Origin: Ctena decussata
Taxonomy: Eukaryota; Mollusca; Bivalvia; Lucinida; Lucinidae
DNA: 64,000 nt
Assembly (NCBI GenBank): GCA_963989385.1
Contig: OZ022512.1
Location: 26,371,899 to 26,435,898 of the forward strand
Direction of reading: 5' to 3'
A model generated the notes under the pieces. The model was not told the DNA's origin. It made no database searches and saw only the letters and a program-made list of their open reading frames with translations. The translations under genes were made by a program, and so were the position numbers. Below are positions 51,201 through 60,581 of this stretch, piece after piece; the stretch's first letter is position 1, and each line of letters starts with the position of its first letter.

Positions 51201-51660
51201 AGTCTGATCAGGAAACTGACCCCGAGTTCCCACCTACATGTACACTGCTCGGGTTTACAGAGCGCATTGTGATAAGAGTCCTGCACAACTGTGTGCACAG
51301 CCTGGCCTGAAAATATGTTATAGGACTATTTAATTCGTCTATCCAGTACCAGGTATCAAAGTATAAGTTCTGAATGGTACATGTACATGTACTGCGACGG
51401 AATAGCGTCGTGAAAAAATATACCCCTGGCCATTGTGCATACAGTTCTCGGGCGTGTTTAATAAAAAAAGCAATTAACATAAGGGGTTTTCCATATAGTA
51501 TCCGATTAAAAAAAGGTAAACATACAAAAAACTGCAATATTTTGGTACCGAATAATTAACGAAAAAGACTGAATAATAGAAACATGAATCTTATTCTGAC
51601 AGTTGTATACAATACACAAACCTGTTGAATTGTGTAATGGCATTGCAGTTTGTAGCTTCT
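48298..51660. other. Body of the TIR element with recurrent GCGCAGTCTG words
   Basis: No gene is recognised in 3.3 kb. Variants of TGCGCAGTCTG recur, for example near 48517, 49005, 49461, 49545, 49650, 49940, 50075, 50595, 50918, 51022, 51192 and 51290. A (TATA)n stretch is near 50322. Short frames here lack known domains. Confidence 0.6.
49115..49352. mobile_element. Fold-back MITE, CCAACAAAGTGGC family, copy 4
   Basis: CGCGACACGAGAAAACCAAC at the left and GTTGGTTTTCTCGTGTCGTG at the right give a near-perfect outer stem. Inner GCGCAGACTCAGATCAGC has its partner GCTGAGTCTGCGC. Confidence 0.88.
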
Positions 51661-52067
51661 GTGTAAGGTAGTCGTTAATCTTTTTCGCGCCTATAATGCG
51701 GTTTCCCGCGATCCACTACCAGTCGGGTAGAGGATCACGCGGCATCTACCGCTCCACGCCGCGCCACGCCCTCTCCGCGCCACTCCTCGCCGCGCTAGAC
51801 CCACGACGCGCCCTCGATTTTCCCACGCTTCTCGGCGCGAATTTGTCGTGGAGAGACGCGGCGAGGCGCGATTGATAGTAAGATGTCGACGGCTGTACTG
51901 TATATGGTTGTCTTAATGAGTACGTGAAGATTTATGAATACAAGCAGTCATGGTCATTCTTTGACTTTTGACCCAAGACTCATGTTTTGACAATTTCAGA
52001 CATGATAAGAAAAAGCCACCTTGCCAATTGCCCAGGTGAGCGATTCAGGGCCTCATGGCCCTCTTGT

Positions 52068-52198
52068 CTAACGTTGTGACCCCTCATCAGAATCGTCTTG
52101 ATGAACCAGTTCTCATGAGGGGTCACAACATATGTTTTTATGGAGAAATATGGAAAATTATCCCTGTTACTCCCTCTTATCAGGAGCACTGGTAATTA
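52068..52198. mobile_element. Right half of the split snap-back MITE (level 0)
   Basis: GTTGTGACCCCTCATCAGAA and TCATGAGGGGTCACAACATA form the family palindrome, followed by ATTATCCCTGTTACTCCCTC and a CAGGAGCACTG end. Confidence 0.75.
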
Positions 52199-52449
52199 AA
52201 GTTTCCTTGGTGGTAGCCCTCAGAAAAAAGTTCCAGTCCTGCCCAGAAAGGTGCTTTTATCTGGTATAGCCCTTAGTTTTTAGTTGATACCTAAAGTGTC
52301 AAGATATATTGTGTTTATGCCGTTATGAATTCTTCTTTTACTTTACCTGCCATAATTCAATAAATCCTGTTGGAGATTAATATTCTTTTAAATGTTCTAT
52401 ACTTAGATATAAAACAAATGTTTTTGTGCTTGTTTGTATGTTGGTGTAG

Positions 52450-52511
52450 TTTTTAAAGGAAAGAAGGCTCTCAAAGAGCTGCAAGAATATTTTGGCATCA
52501 GAAATATATGA
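52450..52511 (+). CDS. Possible terminal exon of an unidentified gene
   Basis: A pyrimidine/TG-rich stretch ends GGTGTAG at 52449. The frame that follows, FKGKKALKELQEYFGIRNI then stop at 52509-52511, reads like a charged helical C-terminus and is not part of any repeat recognised here. It needs an upstream exon ending with one base of a codon. FAAH exon 14 ends in phase 0, so it cannot be an alternative FAAH end. No partner exon was found, and it may be chance. Confidence 0.2.
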
Positions 52512-52595
52512 TTGATGTCATGTGAAGTGTGACATTACTGGGAAAATTAAGGTCAGCCAGCACTCTCATAGTTCGAACAGATTCTTCCATGGTCC

Positions 52596-52800
52596 AGAGC
52601 TCTAGATAAGAGGGCATATTTGATGATAATTAAGGATAATTTTTTTTATTTCTCATCGAAACCATATGTTGTGACCCCTCATTTGAACTGTCTCGTCGAG
52701 ACGGTTCAGATGAGGGGTCACAACATATGTTTTTATGCAGATTTAACAAAAATTATCCCTAATTATCACCAAATACTCCCTCTTATCTAGAGCTCTGATG
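52596..52800. mobile_element. Snap-back MITE, complete copy
   Basis: GAGCTCTAGATAAGAGGGCA at the left pairs loosely with TCTTATCTAGAGCTCTGA at the right. The central palindrome is GACCCCTCATTTGAACTG..CAGATGAGGGGTC. A nearly identical copy is at 61766-61972. Confidence 0.88.
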
Positions 52801-53034
52801 GTCGCATGAATAATCTGTAAATAATGGCAGAAAATCATAGAGGTGTATCCATACATCTTATTAATGGAAAATAAACACCTTATTAGAATTTTCATCAATA
52901 CCCACTCTTCTCTGTAACCATGAAGAACTACTTATTTTTCATTTTATTTTTATTATTTGTCTTTGATTCTTTAGGTCAACACTTCAATGAGGCAGCACTA
53001 TTTTGGGACATAATTTAAAACCTGGAGAAGAATG

Positions 53035-53215
53035 GTGGACTGGAATGGAATGCATAATCTACATTCCAGTGACATCAGTTAGCTATCAGAGCCTAGAATG
53101 GTACTCTTACAGGAAAGAATTTGCTCCTTCAATGGAAGCAAATTCTTGCCTGTAAGAGTATCATCCAAAATCAGTGTAGATTATCCCGCCAGTCCATTCC
53201 TTTCCAAATTTTAAA
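53035..53215. mobile_element. Inverted-repeat element around GAATTTGCTCC
   Basis: TGGACTGGAATGGAATGCAT with AATCTACA at the left mirrors TGTAGATTATCCCGCCAGTC and CATTCC at the right. Inner TACTCTTACAGGAAAGAATT mirrors AATTCTTGCCTGTAAGAGTA. Confidence 0.75.
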
Positions 53216-53674
53216 CTCTGGGAGCATGTGTATGAAACTATGTATAACGCTGTTTTTGGTTAATAATAACATTTTAATTATCTGGGAATGTCATTAACCA
53301 AAACAAGATCAACCCCATGTTTATGCATGGACCAAAAAAGTTATCAAATCCAGTGCAACCATAATACCTCATCATTGCTCATAGGTTGTCAAAAGCAGTC
53401 ATCTGGTTAGCAGTCATCTAGTTAGCAGTCATGCTCTGGACTTGTAATGTAATTAATCCACGTCATTATTATTCTACAGGCTTTGTTTATGTTATCCTTA
53501 TAGCTGCACCGCTTCTCACATTAGGACAAATTGATATGTCTGTTTTATGCCTGCAGATTTTGTTTTACAGCATCTCAGAAACTGTAAAACGAAATTTGAA
53601 ATTTGAGACTTGAGACTATAAATTCAATGATTTACAGTTATCCTTTAATTGTTTGAAAAGAAGCAAAAACTTGT

Positions 53675-54031
53675 CTACATAGAGGATCTTATATGAGTGC
53701 TCATGTATTATTGAATTTATTAAACGAGCTGGATAAAAAGATAAGATGCGAGGCTATGTCGAGCATCTTATTGGTTTTCCCCAACGAGTTTGATAAATTC
53801 AATAATACAGGAGCACGAAAGCAAGATTCTGTTTATCATATGACACTAAAATTGACTTTTATTTAATAGCAAATTTTGTGCTAAAACGTCACTATTTCGC
53901 CATTAGAAATCACAACGTTTTTATGAACATCAACACATATGTTACAACGTAATTTGCATATTTAATCCACTAGTTGATTATCGTTTTTAATGCATGGCTT
54001 TATTACACCCTTAGATGCGACGTCATATGAT
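53675..54031 (-). mobile_element. 350-bp repeat with hairpin, copy 2 (inverted)
   Basis: Reverse-complement relative of 37939-38289: TACATAGAGGATCTTATATG, the same hairpin (TGAGTGCTCATGTATTATTG) and TAATCCACTAGTTGATTATC, ending GATGCGACGTCATATGA. Confidence 0.8.
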
Positions 54032-54250
54032 AAATGTTGTGTATTGCCTCTATTATTTTTTAAACAAAATAATGCCTCTATTTTAAACAGAATACCATAT
54101 TTCCTTTGCAATTATTCATTTAAAGGGCTCTAACACCAGAAAAGGAGCCTAATAGCCTATGTTGTAAGACTCAGTTTTAGTCAGGGCATCTGTACTGTCT
54201 GATCAGTCTTTCTTTTGAGTATGACCAGTCAGTGGATTCTTAGAAATCTG

Positions 54251-54492
54251 GCCCCGAGGTTATAGAACTTTTTTCATACTCAACTCAGCTGAGCATGAAA
54301 TGTTACCTCCTAATAAATAGCAAATTACTGACATGTGCAGCCATTTTCTTGCTCAGTTTAGCTGAGTATGAAATTTTCTCTGCTTTTGAATATGAAAATG
54401 TCAACATCAGTTGGCATTTTCATACTTATCAGCAGAAAAAATTTCATGCTCAGCTGAGCGGAGCACGAAAAAAGTTTTATAACCTTGGGGCC
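54251..54492. mobile_element. TIR MITE (CCCCGAGGTTATAGAAC), copy 1
   Basis: CCCCGAGGTTATAGAACTTT is inverted as AAAGTTTTATAACCTTGGGG. Inner CTCAGCTGAGCATGAAAT is inverted as ATTTCATGCTCAGCTGAG. The middle holds AATGTCAACATCAGTTGGCA. About 242 bp. Copy 2 is at 55235-55476. Confidence 0.87.
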
Positions 54493-54800
54493 TGGATGCT
54501 CAGGTTGAGCAGGGCCAAGTTGTTCAAAACTAATGATGTTGTTATGATATTAGTTAAAGAGGCTTAAATTTTCCTATGCACTAAAAAGCGTGAAAAGCAT
54601 TTACACTGCAAAAGGTTTTCGTATTTTCGAAAAAAAAAAAGAAAAGAAAATTAAACCACTGCACACTTGTTTTAAAGTGCAATAGAAGATGTAATGAGTC
54701 TGTGACTACTGACCTAACAATGCTTTGAACAACTGAGCCCCTGTTTGACAGTATGACTTCTTTTTGGTTTTGCAGCTCATATGTATGCCATGACACAAAC

Positions 54801-55015
54801 TTGAGCCGTGCATGACAACCAACAAAGTGGCGTGTGCACCTAGCATCCACACAGTCTGATCAGAGTCTTTGCTGCCCACAAGGAGATAGCTTAGACCCTT
54901 AGCTACCCTATAAGAGCAAAGTGAAAACTTTGATCAGACTAAGCAGATGCCAAGGCTGATCTGAGTTGAGTGATGCAAATACCATTTTGTTGGTTTTGTC
55001 GTATTGCCTCTCATT
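54801..55015. mobile_element. Fold-back MITE, CCAACAAAGTGGC family, copy 5
   Basis: GTGCATGACAACCAACAAAG at the left and TTTTGTTGGTTTTGTCGTAT at the right. Inner ATCCACACAGTCTGATCAGA is present. The left inner arm is partly deleted. Confidence 0.78.
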
Positions 55016-55234
55016 TCATATTGCATAATCATATGAATCTTTACATAAACAGCTGTTTTCTTGTTCTTTTTATTCCACTGTGCAAAAAAAATGTCATGCA
55101 ATTCACCCCAGCCCCCATTGCAGCATTGGTGCCCTTAATGTTAATGATTATAGACTATTTGAAACTGATCACAAGTTGGAATTAAACTGAATGTTATTTA
55201 AACCAGTATGGAGAAGTGTGACTCTTTTAACCAG

Positions 55235-55476
55235 GTCCCGAGGTTATAAAACTTTTTTCATGCTCAACTCGGCTGAGCATGAAATTTTATCTGCTAATAA
55301 ATAGCAAATTACTGAAAAGTACAGTTGTTTTCTTGCTCAGTTTAGCTAAGAATAAAATTTTCTCTGCTTATGAAATGAAAATGCCAACATCAGTTGGCAT
55401 TTTCATATTTATCAGCAGAGAAAATTTCATGCTCAGCTGAGTTGAGCACGAAAAAAGTTTTATAACCTTGGAGCCA
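55235..55476. mobile_element. TIR MITE (CCCCGAGGTTATAGAAC), copy 2
   Basis: Same order of words as 54251-54492, with TCCCGAGGTTATAAAACTTT at the left and AAGTTTTATAACCTTGGAGC at the right. The direct spacing of the two copies is 984 bp. Confidence 0.87.
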
Positions 55477-55591
55477 GTACAGCTTAGGAGAAGCAACTAT
55501 TTTGCAAAGGCAGGCAGTTCAAAGGGAGGCAATTTAGCTGCTCTTCTTTTCAAGATAGTTACTTCTTTTATTTACCTCCAGTTTTGCTAAG

Positions 55592-55717
55592 CCTTGTAGC
55601 ACAGTAGGTAGGGGGTCTGACTCAAAAGCCAGAGGTCCTGGGTCTGATACCCAGTCCAGCCACTTACTGTCCTTTTCCCTTCTGCTGATTTAAGAGGGCA
55701 GTTGTCAGTTACTGGCA
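55592..55717 (+). mobile_element. Left half of a split tRNA-derived SINE
   Basis: The head has TAGCACAGTAGG (A-box-like) and GGGTCTGATACCC (decayed B box), then TTCTGCTGATTTAAGAGGGC and CAGTTGTCAGTTACTGG. It breaks there and resumes at 59149 with CTTAGTACTGGTTAACC. Confidence 0.8.
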
Positions 55718-56305
55718 ACCAGAGGGCCAATGGCCCTATATCGCTCACCTGAGCACTGAGGTTATGTTGGAAAAACTTAATTGCCACAGCAACAAAACAA
55801 CATGCACAACAGCAATAAAACACACCATTTATGTAGAGGATAATATCACAAACATTTATGCAAAAAATAAGCTTTATCCCCACTTAATGGCTTCTGAGAA
55901 GAAGATCTTTGGCAAAAAAAAAATGAATAAAAAATTGAAAATTTGGCCTTTCAGGTGCAATGGCAACCAATCAAAATCAGGTCTTTGGGCAAAATTCATA
56001 TGACTGATAGAGGACTACTCTAGGAACATTTCAGTAAAGCTTTTGTCAAAATATCTGCAGTAACACAGAAATAAATACCAAATGTCCACTTTCCCCATTG
56101 TAAGTCTATGGAACTTTAAGTTGCCATAGCAACCAGTCCACATGGGCAATGGTAATATGAAACATACTTTAGGCAGAGGCTAATGTTATTAATATGTATG
56201 CAAAATATCAGCTTCATCCTCCTCATGGCTTCACTTTTCCCATTATAAGTCAATGGAAACTATAAGTTGCCATCGCAACCAAAGTTCATATGGGATTGGA
56301 AGAAA

Positions 56306-57636
56306 CAAGAGCTGTCGCCTGACAGCATAGCTCGCCTGAATTGGTGCTTGCCCATCACTCAGCCGCTATGGTGGTGTGGACTGCTATGCATAAAACTTCA
56401 TGCAAGCATGTCCATAATGAAAACACATTTATAAACAAAAGCTATCTCAGAAATAAGTCTTAAAAAAAATTAGAATTAAAATAATGAAATGAAATTTCAA
56501 AGTCCATGAGCTTGAGGTAAAAAAAAAACTGACGGGTGGGGGGTGGGGGGTGTGTGGGGGGGGGGGGGGGGCTATGTGGACTGCTATGCATAAAACTTCA
56601 TGCAAGCATGTCCATAATGAAAACACAAAAGCTATCTTAGAAATAAGTCTTAAAATAAAATTAAAATAAAAAAAATGAAATGAAATTTCAAAGTCCATGA
56701 GCTTGAGGTAAAAAAACTGACGGGTTGGGGGGGGGGGGGGGCTAGTATGTATCAAAACCCTGAACCATTATCTAACAACATCAGCCCAAGTATTAGTATC
56801 AACTGAGTCCATCATCGTGGCACTGTGAAATTATGTCTTCATAAATATAAAACTTTAACCAAAATCTTTAAGACAAAATTCTAAGTCGATGACCTTGACT
56901 TCAAGGTCACCCAGTGGGGTAAGTATAAGGCGTTTTGTAAAAACTCAAAAAAGAGTCTAATATCAATTCAAGTATAAACTAAATCTCTGCAAAGCATTAT
57001 GAATCAGTATGCAATTACAAAACTTTAAAAAAGACAAAAAATTCCTAAGTCCCTGACCTTGACATCAAGATCACTGAGCGGGGTTGGGATAGTACTCTGT
57101 AGATCTAACTACAGTGCAAATATAAAAAGAATTCATCTCTAGATTCAGGAGATATGCGTCTTTAAAAAACTTTAACCAAAACATCCAATCAATAAAAAGA
57201 CAATATTCTAAGTCCATGACCTTGACATCAAGGTCACAGAGGGGGGTGGGGGTAGTACCTTCGAAAACTTTAGACCAATATCTAACTTTAGTGCAAGTAT
57301 CAAAGGAATCCATCCATGGGTTCAGGAGATATTGGGCTTTATAAAACTTTAACCAAAACATCCAGTCCAAAAAAACCACCAATTTTCTAAGTCCATGACC
57401 TTGACATCAAGGTCACAGAGTGGGGTGGGGGTGATACCCTGTTAAACCTTAGACCAATATCTAGCTACAGTGCAAGTATCAAAAGAATCCATCCATGGGT
57501 TAAGGAGATATAGGTCTTTAAAAAACTTTAACCAAAACATCCAATTCGAACGCCGACGCGGACGCGGACGCTGACGCGGACGCGGACGCCGTGGTGACAA
57601 CAATAGCTCTTCCTGAACTTTCTTTCAGGCGAGCTA
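56306..57636 (+). mobile_element. P2 tandem-core element, nested
   Basis: Starts CAAGAGCTGTCGCCTGACAG then GCTCGCCTGA, and ends TTTCAGGCGAGCTAAAAA. Units of about 170 bp hold TGACCTTGACATCAAGGTCA. Near 57549-57590 there is a run of GACGCGGACGC units where P1 has GGACGGAC. Two long G runs (56540-56572, 56726-56742) sit in a duplicated stretch of about 160 bp. Confidence 0.82.
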
Positions 57637-57728
57637 AAAACAAAAGTCATGTAGAGGCTTCTGTCATCAACATGTTTGCACAATATCAGCTTCATCCCCC
57701 ATATGGCTTCGGAGCAGAAGATTTTTTC

Positions 57729-57760
57729 ATTTTTTTTTTTTTTTTTTTTTTTTTTTTCAT
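57729..57760. repeat. Poly-T tract
   Basis: A run of T broken by one C, in the tandem-core element. Frames crossing it are meaningless. Confidence 0.9.
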
Positions 57761-59148
57761 ATTTACCCTATATTTTGCCATGGCAACCAATCAAATTCAG
57801 CGATTTTGAGAAAATTCATATGAAACATCGAGGACTATTCAAGAAACATTTCTGTAGAAAGAAAATCTAAATAAATGGAGTGAGACAGCAAAAATTGCCA
57901 ATTTCCATTTTCCCCATTATAAGTCAATGGAAACTCTTAGTTGCCATAGCAACCAAACTGCTGGAGTAATTGCCATGAAAAACAGTAATTCTATAGAGGC
58001 TAGTACTAAGGTTCTTTCTGTAAAGTTTGAGCTTTATTGGCAACACAGTTTCTGCGTAAATGATTTTTTAATATTTTTCTATTTTTAACTAATCGGTTGC
58101 AATGGCAACCAGCCAAATTGCGCAATTTGCATAAATTTAAAAAGGCTGGTTAAAGACTACTCCAGGTACATTTCTATGAAAGTTTTGTCAAAATATCTGC
58201 TGTGGCATAGCAATAAATGCAAATTTCCTATTTTGCCATTTTAAGTCAATGGTAACTTTAAGTTCCCATAGCAACCAAACTGTCACAGCAATTGCCAAGA
58301 AAAACAGTACTTTTGTAGAAGCTAGTACTAAGATCCTTTCTGTGAAGTTTGAGCTTTATTGGTTGCATAGTTTCTGAGAAGATGATTTTTGAATATATTT
58401 TCTATTTTCAACCTTTCGGTTGCCATGGCAACCAGCCAAATTGTGTAATCTACATAAATTTCATGTGGTTGATAGAGGACGTACTACTCAAGGAACATTT
58501 CTGTAAAAGTTTTGTCAAAATATCTGCAGTGACATAGCAATAAATGCAAATTTTCAATTTTCCCTATACAAGTCAATGGAAACTTTAAGTTGCCATAGCA
58601 ACCAAAGTTCTGAAGTGATTTGGATAAAAAAACAGTATTATTGGTTCCCCCTGCCTATAGATGCCATACATGAAATTTGGTAACAATGGGCCTTGTAGTT
58701 TCAAAGAAGATGTCGTTTGAAAATGTTGACGGACGGACGACGGACGGACAACAGACACCGGATGACGGATGCCTGCCTATACTATAAACTCACCCGTGAG
58801 ACTTCGACTCAGGTGAGCTAATTATGATGGGCCCACATGCCCAATGTTACATACCAAGTTTCAAGGTCATCGGCCTTTCGGTTCTGGAGAAGAAGATTTC
58901 TGAAGGGTTTTTACCATATATGGGCGTGGCAGCCATCTTGGTCATGTGACCCGGATACCCCCAACAAACTTTTGTTCCCCCAACCTAGGTAGGCTCCATA
59001 TGAAATATGGCTTCGATCGGCCCAGTGGTTTCAGAGGAGAAGATGTTTGAAAATGTTGACAACAGACAATGGACGATTGAATTGAATAGAACGGTTTGCC
59101 TGGCTATACTATAAGCTCACCTATGAGCCTAAAGGCTCAGGTGAGCTA

Positions 59149-59285
59149 AAAATCAGTGGACTTAGTACTGGTTAACCGCTGAGGTCTAAGCCTGCCCAGA
59201 AATAGTGAGGTTAGGTTAACTGACCGACCCGACATGACCATGGCTCTTCACCCTGGACGTAAAACAATAAAACAACAACAACAAA
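59149..59285 (+). mobile_element. Right half of the split tRNA-derived SINE
   Basis: CTTAGTACTGGTTAACCGCT, GACCCGACATGACCATGGCT and an (ACA)n tail match the SINE body downstream of the break at 55717. Confidence 0.83.
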
Positions 59286-59344
59286 TCCTCAAAGTTCCCC
59301 AGGTTTTGCAAAAACTGCTGTTAAGGGTAAACTTTCAGGGCTAG

Positions 59345-60090
59345 GGGAAGCAACACTGTCCTTTTCATTTAAGCTTTCTTCTCTATGGCTCATCTTGCTC
59401 CTCTAGAAGCGACTTCGTTATGATAAGATGCCCTTTTGATGGGATTCATTATCCAGAGAAGCAAACAGGAAGTCAAAGAATTTGTCTCTCTCTTTAAAAT
59501 GGCAGAAAAATATGGAGGTGTGCCCATTCACCTTGGAAGGGTATAATTAGGTATCATGGTTGGAAAGTCTAATGGAAAATGTGTGTAAATTTACAGGCCC
59601 TGCCAGTGCCAGAGGATTTTAGAAACTGGTTTTGGCTCTGTGGTGGGAACTTAAAACCCAAAATTTTGGAAATTTTAAGTCTAATTCCCTGGGGATCCTG
59701 TCACAAGCCCTTTGAGCGGGAAAGCATTCACAGACGTATGAGTTTCAAAAACAACAAAACTGAAAAATATTCTTCAACAGCCAAAACCTTGGAGATTGAA
59801 AATTTGTATACTGCTTAATAAATCTTCAAACACCATAACTGTATGGGAACTTTAATATGCTAATTATTAAAGCTGCAGGATCTGTAACTTTTAATCATTT
59901 GTTTGTGGAAATTTTAATGTTTGTAAATTTTAAGAGTACAATATTAAATGTAGCTTATACTGGGATAAATTTTACCAGACTCATAAATCTTAACAAATTA
60001 TCACAATCAAAACAACAGCATTTAGGTTAAAAATCAACTGTGTAGAATTTCTGGAGGGACGCAAAAAATTTTATCAGCAAGCAAAATCAC
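59345..60090. other. Intergenic sequence between the repeat block and the HGH1 3' end
   Basis: Begins with a GAATTTGCTCC-family fragment (59345-59470). The rest shows no strong repeat or exon. AATAAA on the + strand near 59817 has no gene to serve. Confidence 0.4.
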
Positions 60091-60095
60091 CTGCT

Positions 60096-60101
60096 TTTAT
60101 T
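60096..60101 (-). terminator. HGH1: Possible HGH1 polyadenylation signal
   Basis: TTTATT on + reads AATAAA on the - strand, about 370 nt after the HGH1 stop. It is a candidate only. No cleavage-site evidence is available from sequence alone. Confidence 0.35.
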
Positions 60102-60468
60102 AAGATTATTTACTTTTCTGTGCCATTTTCAGCTGTAATGAACAGATTTACGGTGGAAGCATACTTGATTCTGCTTATACATGTGAATTCAAAAGAAAGT
60201 AAAAATTTCAGACAATGGTCAGATGAGACTTTTAGGTCACTTTAGCTCTTCATTTCCATGGCAAACTTTCCCACATACTGCATGAATTAAGACAAGTCCA
60301 CTGTCTCGAGAGATGCTGCATTAAACTGAATGGATACCAGGGCTGACCCAGATCAAGATGCAGTCTGGTATGCATCTTCATATTAACTGCTGCGTATCTG
60401 TCCCGAACTTGCGCATTTACTGGGATGTTTAATGACGTCATCTCTGCCGATTTTCTGCTCTCCTCTTT

Positions 60469-60581
60469 TCATTCATTTTGTTGCCTTTCTATCTCATCGT
60501 CTTTATGGAACTGTTCCTGGAGATGTGCAGGAATTTCTAACTCTTTCAAATTATCTCCCATTTCCTTAGCAGGCTCATCAG
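60469..60581 (-). CDS. HGH1: HGH1 terminal coding exon
   Basis: 113 nt including the stop. The acceptor chosen (TCTACAG) restores frame with the preceding G to give an Ala codon before Asp-Glu-Pro. An alternative acceptor TTGCAG, 16 nt upstream, would break the frame. Confidence 0.8.

Larger units (their letters stand above)
45655..51900. mobile_element. 6.2-kb TIR element with TA target duplication, no transposase seen (level 2)
   Basis: CAGTACAGCCGTCGACATCT at the left is exactly inverted at the right as AGATGTCGACGGCTGTACTG. The perfect TIR extends to 33 bp (45655-45687 and 51868-51900). TA flanks both ends. CAGT ends with TA are typical of Tc1/mariner elements. Both ends continue into about 200 bp of very GC-rich DNA full of CCTCGCCGCG and CCACGCC words. 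It contains a P1 copy (46348-48297) and a fold-back MITE (49115-49352). No long frame is present. Confidence 0.85.
43925..52067 (-). mobile_element. P1 tandem-core element split by a large TIR element (level 1)
   Basis: Left part 43925-45654: TAGCTCACCTGAGCCAGCGG, (CCGTCCGT)n and units with GGTCACATGACCAACATGGC. Right part 51901-52067 ends CAGGTGAGCGATTCAGGGCC, TCATGGCCCTCTTGT. Joining the parts restores ATGGTATATATGGTTG, as seen intact near 48130. Confidence 0.85.
55718..59148 (+). mobile_element. Hairpin-capped tandem-core element with two successive 3' ends, inserted in a SINE
   Basis: Starts CCAGAGGGCCAATGGCCCTA (hairpin), then GCTCACCTGAG. Units of about 300 bp carry GTTGCCATGGCAACC and AAGTCAATGGAAACT. 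A first end lies at 58735-58820 (GGACGGACGACGGACGG, then CAGGTGAGCTAA). A second, P1-like 3' end follows at 58835-59146 and closes GGCTCAGGTGAGCTAAAAA. It contains the nested element 56306-57636. Confidence 0.75.

Noticed and set aside
52450..52511. Alternative last exon of FAAH
   Set aside because: FAAH exon 14 ends in phase 0 and exon 13 in phase 1. A jump from exon 13 would drop the conserved SYTTLYN and AGLPVSVQ blocks, and the peptide does not resemble the family C-terminus.
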